Source of the DNA: Deltaproteobacteria bacterium
Lineage (GTDB): Bacteria; Desulfobacterota; Desulfuromonadia; Desulfuromonadales; Geopsychrobacteraceae
DNA: 50,440 bases
Direction: 5' to 3'
Assembly (NCBI GenBank): GCA_018399135.1
Contig: JAGYPB010000017.1
Coordinates: 1 to 50,440 of the forward strand
Part shown: positions 1-9,039 of the stretch, piece after piece
Layout: every line of letters begins with the position of its first letter
Numbering within the stretch: position 1 is the first letter of the stretch
Notes under the pieces: generated by a model
Seen by the model: the letters and a program-made list of their open reading frames with translations, nothing else
The model's database searches: none
What the model was told of the DNA's origin: nothing
Made by a program: the position numbers and the translations under genes

Positions 1-51
1 CGTTTCCAAGGAATCTTCTAATGTAACCAAAGGTTTTGTATCTTTTGCCAT
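1..51 (-). CDS. Start of an unidentified gene, cut by the window edge
   Basis: An ATG on the minus strand at 49-51 opens a frame of 17 codons (MAKDTKPLVTLEDSLET) that runs off the window without a stop. A purine-rich ribosome-binding stretch (AGGATAGGAAG) lies directly upstream. The start is 29 bases beyond the stop of the broken DapA-like fragment, so the two may once have been cotranscribed. The peptide is too short to assign to a family. The call rests only on the ribosome-binding site and the open frame. Confidence 0.45.
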   Translation of the reverse strand, partial: MAKDTKPLVTLEDSLET

Positions 52-80
52 CTTCCTATCCTTTCAATTCAAATTGGCTA

Positions 81-415
81 TTAAGATCGTCTGGCGTCAT
101 TTATCAAGAACAAGGCTTCCGCTCCAAGATCACGCGCTTTTTGCGCCTGTATCTTGGCTGGATCGGTTGCCGGCGCCCGGGTTCCAAAACAAGATGCATA
201 TCGCCGGGCACCTGTTTGCGAAAGAATTTGACAATCGCACAACGCTCGCTGTCGGTCATTTTAGAACCTTCTCCCAGAGCACCCATAATAGCCAGCCCGT
301 AAACACTTCTCTTTGTCATACAATCCACCACGAGCCGCCTAATGCTGTCGTAGTCAACCTCCCCGTTATCCATAAACGGAGTCGGGACAATAGGGTAAAT
401 TCCTTTTAAGTTCAT
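81..415 (-). pseudogene. Truncated, frameshifted DapA-family (dihydrodipicolinate synthase / N-acetylneuraminate lyase-like) gene
   Basis: The minus-strand frame starts MNLKGIYPIVPTPFMDNG, the typical N-terminus of the DapA/NanA class I aldolase superfamily, and continues through a strand resembling the family's substrate-binding region (AIMGALGEGSKMTDSE). After GDMHLVL near 190-200 the frame shifts. The next frame reads APATDPAKIQAQKARDLGAE and ALFLI, the expected continuation, then stops at 81-83. Only about 110 of the usual 290-300 residues remain, so the Schiff-base lysine region is absent. GAGG lies upstream of the ATG. The fragment cannot encode an active aldolase. The original substrate cannot be told from this part. 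Confidence 0.75.
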
Positions 416-505
416 AGGGGCCTCTGGTATCGATCTGGAATTGTTGCAATGTAGAGAAAACGGTTGCCCACATATTCATCTGCGAAAAATACTGAAGGCC
501 AAAAA

Positions 506-1042
506 TTAGAACCGCGAGCCCGGCTGCGTCAGAAACTCTAACTCCTCTGACGTGGAAGTACGTCCAAGGATCTCATTTCTGTGCGGATATCGACCAAAGC
601 GGTCAATGATTGCTTTATGCATTAACTCGAACTTGTAGTTTTCGGATGGCGCGAACTCCTTATATAGCGCTTCTGCGACGACGTGTATCTGTCTTGATTC
701 GCTGTGCATGTACGGCAAGAGAAGGAAGCCACATTGAGTCGGTGTGAGTGATATCAGCGCCCCGGAAGCAACGGCCTCTTGAGCTAGAACAAGTGCTATT
801 AGGTCTTGGGCAAATGCCTGCGGTGTGTTGCGATACACGTTTCGGGAAAACTGATCAAGCACGATGATTTCAGCAAGACGCCCTTCTGCCGTAGCCCGCC
901 ATGTGTACAACTCTCCGGCAGCGGCCTGCTGCATCATGGGGAGAAAACGGTGCCGAACCTGATCATCGAAGTCCTTGTCCGTAGCGAACCAAAGTCTTGC
1001 ATCGATGTCATGAAACCAGAATGTCAAAACTTCCGGGTGCAT
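506..1042 (-). CDS. DUF924 family protein
   Basis: This 178-residue protein starts MHPEVLTFWFHD and carries the features of the DUF924 family: an N-terminal FWF motif, a central LIVLDQFSRNVYR-like segment (here IIVLDQFSRNVYRNTP, residues about 59-74), the FLLLPYMHSE segment, and a C-terminal DRFGRYPHRNEILGR motif. Length matches the usual 170-200 residues. Structural members are all-helical TPR-like proteins of unknown biochemical function. A GAGG about 11 bases upstream could serve the ATG. It sits alone among degraded genes and unrelated small genes, which suggests an accessory location. Confidence 0.85.
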   Translation of the reverse strand: MHPEVLTFWFHDIDARLWFATDKDFDDQVRHRFLPMMQQAAAGELYTWRATAEGRLAEIIVLDQFSRNVYRNTPQAFAQDLIALVLAQEAVASGALISLTPTQCGFLLLPYMHSESRQIHVVAEALYKEFAPSENYKFELMHKAIIDRFGRYPHRNEILGRTSTSEELEFLTQPGSRF

Positions 1043-1181
1043 TTTTTTACTACCTCACTTCAAGTTAACAGAGGGGGTAACGTTTTTGATAACTTGCGGC
1101 GACGCGAAGTTCGGGTCACGACCGCAATTTCAGATTTGATAGCTTATTTGGTAGCTATCGATATTTTCCGACAATCCCTCA

Positions 1182-1796
1182 TTAATGCGAGAAAGCAATT
1201 TTTAAACGTTTCCTCGGATTGTCGAACTTCACCGATGCTGGTTTAAACTCGTCTGGTTTGTACGGCCAATAGTTTTTGGCGTGGCCTTTCAACCACCCTA
1301 CCATCCCATCATACTCTTCGTGAGATAGATCAGCTAGGACATCAAGAAGTTCCTCATATCCTCTAACTCCTCCACAATCCTCGGGAGGGCAGGCTCTCTG
1401 GCCATCAACACATCGCGGGTAGTTAAAACTCGGCTCCTTTAGGAGTGTCCCGACAAGAATAACTTTATGGGACCAACCATCCCCGAAGTCGTACTCGTAT
1501 TCCAGTGTGTCTCCGAGTTCCATAAAAAAGCTCGATATCGGAACCTCCCATCCTTCCACCGCTCCGTCATCAAAATCCTCATCAGGAATTCCGATCTTAG
1601 ATTTTATACGGCCATGCCTCCGGGGAGGATTGAACGAATGTAGGTGGTAGTCCAGCCAGCCCATAGAATCCTGTATGGCAACGTGTAGATCCCAGAAGGA
1701 GTACGTCTCTGGAACATCGATCAGTCGCCAAATCGGCGGTTCGATTCCATTCAAAGTAATTTGGAATCGCATAACCTGAGCCAGTTTCTTACTCAT
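1182..1796 (-). CDS. Plasmid pRiA4b ORF-3-like family protein
   Basis: The 204-residue protein matches the pRiA4b ORF-3 family. It has the N-terminal MRFQITLNGIEPPIWRLIDV strand, then DLHVAIQDSMGWLDYHLHSF, the acidic YEYDFGDGWSHKVIL motif, and the Cys-rich CVDGQRACPPEDCGG motif ending in a YWPYKPDEF-type tail. The start at 1796 (MSKKLAQV) is chosen because AAGGATGC precedes it; a longer frame to 1844 has no such site. Family members occur on plasmids and in genomic islands, and their function is unknown. That fits the degraded neighbours here and hints at transfer. Confidence 0.88.
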   Translation of the reverse strand: MSKKLAQVMRFQITLNGIEPPIWRLIDVPETYSFWDLHVAIQDSMGWLDYHLHSFNPPRRHGRIKSKIGIPDEDFDDGAVEGWEVPISSFFMELGDTLEYEYDFGDGWSHKVILVGTLLKEPSFNYPRCVDGQRACPPEDCGGVRGYEELLDVLADLSHEEYDGMVGWLKGHAKNYWPYKPDEFKPASVKFDNPRKRLKIAFSH

Positions 1797-2031
1797 ATAG
1801 CATCCTTTAGAGAGTAACAAGGCAAGGGTTTTTACGGCACACAACCATCACAAAAAACCCTATTGGGCTAAACCCCACCGTTTGGATGACATCTGTAATT
1901 ATAAAGAGATGGCGGCGGGGAATGTGGAGCAATTCTAGCGGGAACAAGGCTGTTTGACAATATTGAATCAGGCGGCACCACCTACATGAAAGACAAAACT
2001 CGCCGAAATCGTCATGTGAGATGCTGTTTTC

Positions 2032-2292
2032 TCATCTCTTGTTCTGCATTAAACTGATGGCGTATTCGGTGGTCAGCGATGCCACCGCACCTGTTTTGGT
2101 GAGCTTATCTCCCGCCCGAAAGTAATAACCACTCCCTAATTGCGTTAACCAGCCCTTCTGTACATAATGATGAGTGAGCTGTCGGGATACGCCAAACCCT
2201 TTCAGATGGCTTGACGAAACAGCCATCCCCTGGGGCAGGCTAAAAAGGGCTTTTTTTAATATTTCGCTGGAATGTAAAGCATTGTTTGACAT
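2032..2292 (-). pseudogene. Truncated AbiEi-type antitoxin (N-terminal domain only)
   Basis: The 86-residue frame has the winged-helix N-terminal domain of AbiEi-like type IV antitoxins: GMAVSSSHLKGFGVSRQLTH, a GWLTQLGSGYYFRAG turn, and a KLTKTGAVASL segment. Normal AbiEi proteins are about 200-270 residues. Here the frame ends soon after TEYAISLMQNKR, so the C-terminal domain needed for toxin neutralisation is missing. No AbiEii nucleotidyltransferase toxin follows. I read it as a remnant of a lost toxin-antitoxin or abortive infection pair. A short inverted repeat (GAGATG...CATCTC) lies across its 3' end at about 2021-2039. Confidence 0.65.
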
Positions 2293-2419
2293 TGCTGCAT
2301 TGTTTATCTCAACTTTTCAGCAATGCATCCTCCGCCCGTAAGCAATTTTCCACACAATTCAATCAGGATAAAATGATGACTACCTCAGAGTTGCCATTTT
2401 GGCAAAAAAGGAGACGGTC

Positions 2420-2521
2420 ATGAACACGAGTGGGATCAAACGTAGCTCATCGGGGAAATCGGGTGGTAATGGTGATTTGAAAAATGTGACTTCCCCAACA
2501 AGAATGCTTGGAAGGTTGTGA
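2420..2521 (+). CDS. Possible 33-residue small protein
   Basis: AAAAAAGGAGAC lies just upstream of an ATG at 2420, followed by 33 codons rich in Ser, Gly and Lys (MNTSGIKRSSSGKSGGNG) and a TGA at 2519-2521. The ribosome-binding site is good and the frame ends 21 bases before the convergent tetR stop. There is no family assignment. It could be a real small protein, or the surviving 5' end of a gene deleted in this degraded accessory edge. Support is limited to the ribosome-binding site. Confidence 0.3.
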   Translation: MNTSGIKRSSSGKSGGNGDLKNVTSPTRMLGRL

Positions 2522-2542
2522 TTAGAATAAACACTACAACCG

Positions 2543-3151
2543 CTAGCGCAGCGACACAAAGAACCTTCTGACCATTTTAGCCGCATCGTCAGGCATCTGG
2601 TAAAAATCCGGGTAACGTAGATAATCGCTGTAGAGACCCAGCATGAAACTATAGAGGCCAAACGCCAGCAACCGTGGCTCTTCAGCGGGTTTCATATGTC
2701 CATGTTGCTGCAAGCGGGCAAAAAAGTTCTCCAGATTATGCGTCATCTCGAGCTTTGATTCACGCAGACGTTCGTTGACTAATCGAGTCTCTTCGGAATG
2801 TTCACATTTAAGCAACAAAATACTGTAGACACGATTGATATGTTCATCGGTGTGCAACTGGAGCAGTGAATCGACGCAGTGTTTTTGCAGCTTATCGAGG
2901 GCATCAGAGGTTTCATCAGCCAGAATCCGTTTGAGAATCTCCTCAGCCGGCATCTGAACCTCGGCGTGAACGGCGTTGATCAGGTCAACCTTGTTGGCAA
3001 AATTCCAGTAGATTGCGCCGCGTGTCACTCCGGCAGCACGGGCTATCTGCTCCAGGGTCGTGCGGGCAATCCCCTGATGAAAAAAAACCTCTTCAGCGGC
3101 CTTAATGATTTTTCTTCGCGTTTGCTGTGCATCTTCTTTCGAACGTCTCAA
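2543..3151 (-). CDS. TetR/AcrR-family transcriptional repressor of the adjacent efflux operon
   Basis: The 202-residue protein has an N-terminal TetR DNA-binding domain (residues about 8-58: RRKIIKAAEEVFFHQGIART, then LEQIARAAGVTRGAIYWNF) and an AcrR-type ligand-binding C-terminal domain. The best start is TTG at 3149-3151, with AGGGGAG about eight bases upstream; no better ATG exists. It is divergent from the RND operon. A perfect palindrome at 3216-3235 lies between them, the standard arrangement for an efflux repressor that also controls itself. Ligand release by toxic small molecules is inferred from the family. Confidence 0.9.
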   Translation of the reverse strand: MRRSKEDAQQTRRKIIKAAEEVFFHQGIARTTLEQIARAAGVTRGAIYWNFANKVDLINAVHAEVQMPAEEILKRILADETSDALDKLQKHCVDSLLQLHTDEHINRVYSILLLKCEHSEETRLVNERLRESKLEMTHNLENFFARLQQHGHMKPAEEPRLLAFGLYSFMLGLYSDYLRYPDFYQMPDDAAKMVRRFFVSLR

Positions 3152-3215
3152 TAGTTTTCTCCCCTGGATAACATCTTATCTCCGGTAGGATTAAATTTCG
3201 GCTTTTCCCTTTACA

Positions 3216-3235
3216 AACATACATGCATGTATGTT
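3216..3235. promoter_or_regulatory. Palindromic operator between tetR and the RND efflux operon
   Basis: AACATACATGCATGTATGTT is a perfect 20-base palindrome. Its ACATACAT/ATGTATGT arms resemble the AcrR and TtgR-type operators of other TetR-regulated RND pumps. It lies 65 bases upstream of the tetR start and 97 bases before the pump's first gene, so one repressor could control both. It is the clearest regulatory site in the window. Confidence 0.8.
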
Positions 3236-3331
3236 AGCATTGAAACGTTTTTCGAGCAACGATTCTTTTCTCTCCGGATTCCTGCACCACCGGAGCAACA
3301 CCTTTTAGCTTTTTTGATTTGGAGATTGAGC

Positions 3332-4465
3332 ATGACCACTTTTAATTTTCAGCGCTTTATTTTCTTCAGTGCTGTCCTGCCAACCCTGATATTAGTACTG
3401 ACTGCATGCGAATCCAAACCGAACCAGGGGGGAATGCAACGGCCGCCATCTCCTGTCACCGTCAGCAAGGTCCAACCGCGCGATGCCGAGCAGGTTCACG
3501 CCTATGCCGGTCGAGTTTACGGTTCCCGTGAAGTGGACGTGCGGGCACGCGTCCAGGGGATTTTGCAACAGCGTCTGTTCCAGGAGGGGGAAGAAGTCAA
3601 GCAAGGGGACATTCTTTTTCAAATCGACCCCGAACCATTCCAGGTAGCTCTGGATGCAGCAAAGGCCAATCATCGTACCGCCACTGCCACGTTAAATCAG
3701 GCTGAACGCGAGTGGCGACGCACCTCAAAATTGTATGAGCAGAATGCTGTCAGCCAGCGTGAATACGACAATGCCCGTTCGACGTTTGAATTGGCTCAAG
3801 CTAACCAGTCCCTGTCTCAAGTGCGCGTCGCTCAGGCACAGCTGGAGCTGAGTTATACCAGGGTTGAAGCGCCGGTCAACGGCATAACCAGCCTCGAAGC
3901 AATATCGGAAGGCAATCTGGTTGAACGTGGCACCCTGCTCACCAGCATGGTTCAACTTGACCCGATCCACGTACGTTTTTCCCTGCCGGAAGCCGATGCT
4001 GCCCTGCGCCGTGCTACTATCGCCGCCGCCAACAGCGCCACAAACAATAATCCGGTCAGCCTGTTAACCGCTGACGAAAGCGCCAATCCCCTCAATGGTG
4101 AGATAGATTTTACCGCCAGCACCATCGACCAGTTGACTGGTACAGTGGCAGCGCGGGCAGTATTCCCCAACCCTGCCAAACGACTGGTACCTGGCCAATT
4201 CGTGCGCGTCCAGGTGCTCCTGCAATCGTTCCATAACTCCATTCTGATTCCCGAAACCGCCGTCGTTCAAGGCCCGCAAGGCCCCAGCGTTTTTGTTATC
4301 GTTGACAACAACGCCCAGTTTCGACCAATCACCCTCGGACCGGTGACAGTCTCCGGTCAGGTGGTTCTTGATGGCCTGACCGCAGAGGATCTGGTTGTCA
4401 TTAACGGTCAGGTCAGCCTCTATCCCGGCGCCCAGGTTCATATTGTCGCCGGCCAGGAGGAGTAA
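3332..4465 (+). CDS. RND efflux periplasmic adaptor lipoprotein (membrane fusion protein, AcrA/MexA type)
   Basis: The 377-residue protein begins MTTFNFQRFIFF and has a signal sequence ending in a lipobox (LTAC, near residue 26), so it should be anchored in the inner membrane facing the periplasm. It shows the usual order: barrel-sandwich half (ARVQGILQQRLFQEGEEVKQ and GDILFQIDP), alpha-helical hairpin (RTSKLYEQNAVSQREYDNAR), second half (LSYTRVEAPVNGI), beta-barrel and membrane-proximal domain (VPGQFVRVQVLL). The start at 3332 is preferred over an upstream in-frame ATG at 3227, because that one falls inside the operator palindrome; GGAG lies about eight bases before 3332. It is the first gene of the operon. 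Confidence 0.93.
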   Translation: MTTFNFQRFIFFSAVLPTLILVLTACESKPNQGGMQRPPSPVTVSKVQPRDAEQVHAYAGRVYGSREVDVRARVQGILQQRLFQEGEEVKQGDILFQIDPEPFQVALDAAKANHRTATATLNQAEREWRRTSKLYEQNAVSQREYDNARSTFELAQANQSLSQVRVAQAQLELSYTRVEAPVNGITSLEAISEGNLVERGTLLTSMVQLDPIHVRFSLPEADAALRRATIAAANSATNNNPVSLLTADESANPLNGEIDFTASTIDQLTGTVAARAVFPNPAKRLVPGQFVRVQVLLQSFHNSILIPETAVVQGPQGPSVFVIVDNNAQFRPITLGPVTVSGQVVLDGLTAEDLVVINGQVSLYPGAQVHIVAGQEE

Positions 4466-4471
4466 CAACTG

Positions 4472-7400
4472 ATGCTCAGATTTTTTATTGATCGGCCGAT
4501 CTTCAGTTCGGTTATTTCCATCATCATTGTCATTATCGGTCTGGCCGCTCTGCGCATATTGCCGGTCGAACAATATCCCGATGTCATCCCGCCCCAGGTT
4601 GTGGTCAGTGCTCAATATGTCGGTGCCAGTGCCGACGTTGTCGCCGCTTCGGTTGCTGCACCCCTCGAACAGGAAATCAACGGGGTCGATGACATGATCT
4701 ACCTGGAATCAACTGCCACCGATGCCGGCAGCCTGCAGATCACCGTATCTTTTGAGCTCGGAACCGATCCTGACCAGAATGCCATCAACGTCAACAACCG
4801 GGTTCAGGCCGCGCTGGCACGCTTGCCCCAACAGGTGAGGGATACCGGGGTTCGGGTTGAATCGCGCTCTACCAACCTGTTAATGGTCGCCACCCTGAAC
4901 GCCCCTGAGGGGCGCTACGACACTCTGTTCATCAGCAACTACGCCCTGCTTAATGTACTGGACGAACTGGTGCGGATTCCCGGCGTCGGTGGTGCCTCCC
5001 TGTTCGGTGCCCAGGACTACTCCATGCGGATCTGGCTGCGACCGGACAAGCTTGCCCAATATCGACTGACCCCCACCGATGTTGCCCAGTCCATCCGTGA
5101 GCAGAATGCCCAGTTTGCTGCCGGACGTCTGGGGGATCAACCGGCACCGGATGATCAGGCCTTTACCTTTACCGTCACAACCAAGGGGCAGCTGGTATCA
5201 CCCGATGAATTTGAGCAGATTATTCTGCGCTCCAGCACCGATGGCAGCACCCTGCGCCTGCGCGATGTTGCCCGGGTTGAGCTTGGCTCACAGAACTACG
5301 GCTTTCATGCCATCTACAACGGCCAACCAACCGTCCCCTTGGGAGTCTATCTGCAACCGGGGGCCAACGCCCTGGAAACTGCGCAGCTGGTCCATCAGGC
5401 TTTTCGTAACCTGGCCGAGCGCTTCCCGGCCGGTCTGGAATATCGGATTCCCTATGACACCACCGAATTCGTCGAGATATCGATCCGCGAGGTGTTCATC
5501 ACTCTGATCATCGCCATCATCCTCGTGGTGCTGGTCACCTTTGCATTTCTCCAGCATTTGCGCGCTGCGTTGATTCCCATTGCGGCCATCCCGGTCTCTC
5601 TGATCGGCACCTTTGCCGGGATGCAGGCGCTGGGTTTTTCTGTCAACCTGCTGACCCTGTTTGGTCTGGTTCTATCTATTGGTATCGTTGTCGATAATGC
5701 GATCATCGTAATGGAAAACGTTGAGCGCCTGATTAACGAAAAACAACTCAGTGCCCGCGATGCCGCGGTTGAAACCATGCAGCAGGTCTCCGGTGCAGTT
5801 ATCTCCTCGACCCTGGTGCTGGTAGCAGTGTTTGCACCGGTCGCCTTTCTGGGGGGACTAAGCGGTGAGCTCTACCGCCAGTTTGCCGTCACCATCGCAG
5901 TTTCAGTGGTTATCTCAGGTATCGTTGCCGTTACCCTGACCCCGGCCATGTGTGCCCTGCTCCTAGACCGCCAACCACGTAAACTCGCGGCACCTTTTCG
6001 CTTGTTTAACCGCGCCTTTGAGGCGGTCACTACGGTCTTTGTTGCCGGCGTATCTTTTTTACTGCGCCATTCGATCATCGGCTTGATTGGTTTTGTTCTG
6101 GTCATTGGCAGCACTATCTGGCTCCTTGATCGCTTACCGGCCGGCCTTGTTCCACAAGAAGATCAAGGCGTTGCCCTGGTGGTTGCGCAATTGCCGCCAA
6201 CCTCGGCCCTAGGACGCACATCCGCAACCCTTGAAGAGCTGGCGGCTAAGGTACTGGCTATCGATGAAGTTGATCAATTCACCACCTTCGCCGGTTTTGA
6301 TATTTTTTCGTCATCGTTAAAATCCAACAGCACCGTCGGCTTTGCCAAATTGACTAACTGGAATGAGCGCCGTGGTCCCGGACAGGATTCGGCGTCAATT
6401 GCCGGCAAAGTGATGGGGATCGGCATGGGGATTCAAGAGGCTAATATTTTTGCCTTTACCCCGCCACCGATCATGGGAATGTCTCTGACCGGTGGGGTCG
6501 AAGGATACCTGCAGGTACGGGGTGATGTCAGCGTTTCGGAGATCGATGCCATCGCCCGCGATCTGGTGGCCAAAGCCAACCAACGCCCGGAATTGACCAA
6601 CGTCCGCACCCTGCTCAACACAAGCATCCCCCGTTATAACGCAGTACTTGATCGCGAAAAAGCGCGTGCCGCTGGGGTACCAATCAACCAGATTTACGAT
6701 GCCATGCAGAGCACCTTTGGCGGGATGTATGTCAACGATTTTACCTATTTTGGTCGCCTGTGGCAGGTACGTCTGCAGTCGGAAGGGGAATTCCGCAGCC
6801 GTGCCGAAGACATTAATCAAGTTTTTGTACGCTCTCAAAAAGGTGAAATGTTGCCGCTAAGCTCATTAATTTCTATGGAACGGATCAGCGGCGCCGATGT
6901 TGTCAATCGCTACAATCTTTATACTTCAGCCAAGCTTCTGGCTGACCCGTCACCAGGATTCACCAGTGGGCAAGCCAAAACAGCAATGGAAGAAGTAACC
7001 GACGGTCTCGGACGTGACAACACGGTTCTGGGCTGGATCGGTGAAGCTTATCAACTTGATGCTGCTGCCGGCACCGGCGCAGCGGCTTTCGGTCTGGGGT
7101 TATTGATGGTCTTTCTGATACTGGCTGCCCAATATGAACGCTGGACCCTGCCGTTAGCCGTTGCCTCGGCGATCCCCTTTGCTGTTCTGGGTGCCGCCCT
7201 GGCGGCCTGGACTCGGGGTTTCCCCAGTGATATCTATTTTCAGGTTGGACTGCTGGTGCTGATCGGCCTGGCGGCCAAAAATGCGATTCTCATAGTTGAG
7301 TTTGCCGCCCAGAATCGCCGTGCCGGAATGAGCTCCCTTGATGCAGCGACAGAAGCGGCCAGACAGCGTTTTCGGGCGATCATGATGACCGCCATGACCT

Positions 7401-7603
7401 TCATTATCGGCACCCTACCACTCGTTTTTGCCAGTGGTGCCGGTGCTGCCAGCCGTCAGGAAATTGGTACTGTCGTAGTCGGCGGCATGGTCGCCGCAAG
7501 CTCCCTGGCGCTATTTTTTGTTCCGTTGTTTTATAAACTTCTGGAAGATATCGCGACCCGGCGCCGCGAACGTTTGAACCAAAGAAAGGCTCTCCATTTA
7601 TGA
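4472..7603 (+). CDS. RND multidrug efflux transporter, HAE1 (AcrB/MexB) family
   Basis: The 1043-residue protein matches AcrB in length and order: TM1 with [20 protein letters not shown], two large periplasmic loops, and twelve predicted membrane segments. The TM10 lysine is present ([14 protein letters not shown]). In TM4 the usual Asp-Asp proton-relay pair reads Asp-Asn ([16 protein letters not shown], residues 408-409), so the position equal to AcrB D408 is Asn. The gene lies six bases after the adaptor gene and overlaps the outer membrane gene by four bases. Substrates are likely hydrophobic or amphiphilic toxic compounds, inferred from the family. It acts in the inner membrane. Confidence 0.95.
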   Translation: MLRFFIDRPIFSSVISIIIVIIGLAALRILPVEQYPDVIPPQVVVSAQYVGASADVVAASVAAPLEQEINGVDDMIYLESTATDAGSLQITVSFELGTDPDQNAINVNNRVQAALARLPQQVRDTGVRVESRSTNLLMVATLNAPEGRYDTLFISNYALLNVLDELVRIPGVGGASLFGAQDYSMRIWLRPDKLAQYRLTPTDVAQSIREQNAQFAAGRLGDQPAPDDQAFTFTVTTKGQLVSPDEFEQIILRSSTDGSTLRLRDVARVELGSQNYGFHAIYNGQPTVPLGVYLQPGANALETAQLVHQAFRNLAERFPAGLEYRIPYDTTEFVEISIREVFITLIIAIILVVLVTFAFLQHLRAALIPIAAIPVSLIGTFAGMQALGFSVNLLTLFGLVLSIGIVVDNAIIVMENVERLINEKQLSARDAAVETMQQVSGAVISSTLVLVAVFAPVAFLGGLSGELYRQFAVTIAVSVVISGIVAVTLTPAMCALLLDRQPRKLAAPFRLFNRAFEAVTTVFVAGVSFLLRHSIIGLIGFVLVIGSTIWLLDRLPAGLVPQEDQGVALVVAQLPPTSALGRTSATLEELAAKVLAIDEVDQFTTFAGFDIFSSSLKSNSTVGFAKLTNWNERRGPGQDSASIAGKVMGIGMGIQEANIFAFTPPPIMGMSLTGGVEGYLQVRGDVSVSEIDAIARDLVAKANQRPELTNVRTLLNTSIPRYNAVLDREKARAAGVPINQIYDAMQSTFGGMYVNDFTYFGRLWQVRLQSEGEFRSRAEDINQVFVRSQKGEMLPLSSLISMERISGADVVNRYNLYTSAKLLADPSPGFTSGQAKTAMEEVTDGLGRDNTVLGWIGEAYQLDAAAGTGAAAFGLGLLMVFLILAAQYERWTLPLAVASAIPFAVLGAALAAWTRGFPSDIYFQVGLLVLIGLAAKNAILIVEFAAQNRRAGMSSLDAATEAARQRFRAIMMTAMTFIIGTLPLVFASGAGAASRQEIGTVVVGGMVAASSLALFFVPLFYKLLEDIATRRRERLNQRKALHL

Positions 7604-9015
7604 AAATTCTGATTCTGTCAGTTTCTCTGGTTGCCTTGCTGCTCGGCGGTTGTACTATTGGCCCGGATTATCAGCGCCCAGACCTTCATCTGCCGGATCA
7701 ATGGCATCAAATTGAAAAAACTTCTGGTACTTACGTCACGGCAATTCAAGACGATTGGTGGATCACCTACCAGGATCCGGTGCTAACCCAACTGATCGAA
7801 CGGGCCCTGAGTGACAATCTCACCCTGCGCCTGCAGCTCGAACGTATCCGCGAAAGCCGTGCGCGGCTGGGATTCACCTCGGCACAACGGATGCCAGGCC
7901 TTGACGGCCAGGCCGAAGCATCACGCAGTCAGCAGTCTGCTGCTGTTTCTGCCGGCAGCATCAACAACAACTTCAGCTTTACGGCAATGCTCAGTTACGA
8001 GGTTGATATCTGGGGGCGGCTGGCGCGTAACCGTGAAAGCGCCCTGGCCCAGCTTGAAGCCTCGCACTATAGTCACGATGCCATCCGCCTGCAGCTGATT
8101 AGCGATCTGATCAGCACCTACAATAACCTGCGTGCAGCCCAGGCACAACTCCGCATTACCCGGCGCACGCTGGATCTTCGTCGTGACAGCTTGGAATTAC
8201 AACAAATCCGCTATGATGGCGGTGTGATTGACCAACTCGGACTGCAGCAGGCCCGCTCCGAATGGGCAGCGGTACGCGCGCTCATCCCCCTGCGGCAGGA
8301 ACAGGTGACCCGATTGGAAAGCGCCCTGGCGGTCTTGACCGGCATAAGCCCGGCAGAACTGATGGGAACCCTTGACTTCGGCGACCGGCAACTTGATCAA
8401 TTAGCATGGACAGAACCCCTTCCTGATTTTCTTCCCTCCGAACTGCTTGAGCGCCGCCCTGATATCCGTGCGACAGAAGCGGCTCTGATAGCAGCCAATG
8501 CGCAGTTGGGAATGGCGATGGCGGAACGCCTGCCGCGTTTCAACCTGGCCCTGTTCCTTGGCAGTGTTGCCGGTGACATTGATGATTTGCTGCAGAGTTC
8601 AACGCAAACCTGGGGGATCAGTGGCGCGATCCTCGGCCCCCTGGTCGATTTCGGCCGCAACCGCGCACACGTCGAGACAGTCAAGGCGCTACGCGACCAG
8701 GCTGAAATCAACTACCGGATCACCGTGCAGACCGCCTTTCGCGAAGTACGCGATGCGCTGCTGTTGACGAACACTATTGCTGAGCGCGAAATGGCCCTGC
8801 AAAGCCAACGAGAAGCGGCCCAAAAGACCCTGGAATTGGTTGAGTTACGCTATCAGGAAGGATACAGCAGTTTTATCGAGGTTCTTGATGCCCAGCGTCA
8901 GCTATTGGGCGCCGAACTGGCGCTGACCGAAGCGACCCGTGACCGCCTCAATGCCGCAACCACCCTGTTCAAAACCCTGGGCGGCGGCTGGCAAACGGAT
9001 GAGGGGCGTTTGTAG
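7600..9015 (+). CDS. Outer membrane efflux lipoprotein (OprM/NodT, TolC superfamily)
   Basis: The 471-residue protein has a lipoprotein signal with lipobox LGGC (Cys18) followed by TIGPDYQRP, the signature N-terminus of the NodT/OprM family. Two OEP repeats follow: [20 protein letters not shown] with [17 protein letters not shown] in the first, and [20 protein letters not shown] with [10 protein letters not shown] in the second. It forms the exit duct of the RND pump. Its ATG overlaps the stop of the RND gene (ATGA), so translation is likely coupled. The stop codon lies inside the 28-base palindrome at 9012-9039. Confidence 0.95.
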   Translation: MKILILSVSLVALLLGGCTIGPDYQRPDLHLPDQWHQIEKTSGTYVTAIQDDWWITYQDPVLTQLIERALSDNLTLRLQLERIRESRARLGFTSAQRMPGLDGQAEASRSQQSAAVSAGSINNNFSFTAMLSYEVDIWGRLARNRESALAQLEASHYSHDAIRLQLISDLISTYNNLRAAQAQLRITRRTLDLRRDSLELQQIRYDGGVIDQLGLQQARSEWAAVRALIPLRQEQVTRLESALAVLTGISPAELMGTLDFGDRQLDQLAWTEPLPDFLPSELLERRPDIRATEAALIAANAQLGMAMAERLPRFNLALFLGSVAGDIDDLLQSSTQTWGISGAILGPLVDFGRNRAHVETVKALRDQAEINYRITVQTAFREVRDALLLTNTIAEREMALQSQREAAQKTLELVELRYQEGYSSFIEVLDAQRQLLGAELALTEATRDRLNAATTLFKTLGGGWQTDEGRL

Positions 9016-9039
9016 GGGCGATTCATGAATCGCCCCTAC
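9012..9039. repeat. 28-base perfect palindrome (REP-like) joining two convergent genes
   Basis: The segment is a perfect inverted repeat with arms GTAGGGGCGATTCA and TGAATCGCCCCTAC. The efflux gene ends with TAG at 9013-9015 and lpd, from the opposite strand, ends with TAG at 9036-9038. One palindrome therefore provides both stop codons. No T-run follows on either strand, so a simple rho-independent terminator is not clear, but the RNA hairpin would be very stable. GTAGGGGCG-type palindromes recur in other bacterial genomes as REP-like elements (recalled, not checked). Confidence 0.8.

Noticed and set aside
3227..3331. Longer N-terminus for the efflux adaptor
   Set aside because: The upstream ATG lies inside the operator palindrome, and the signal peptide begins properly only at 3332.
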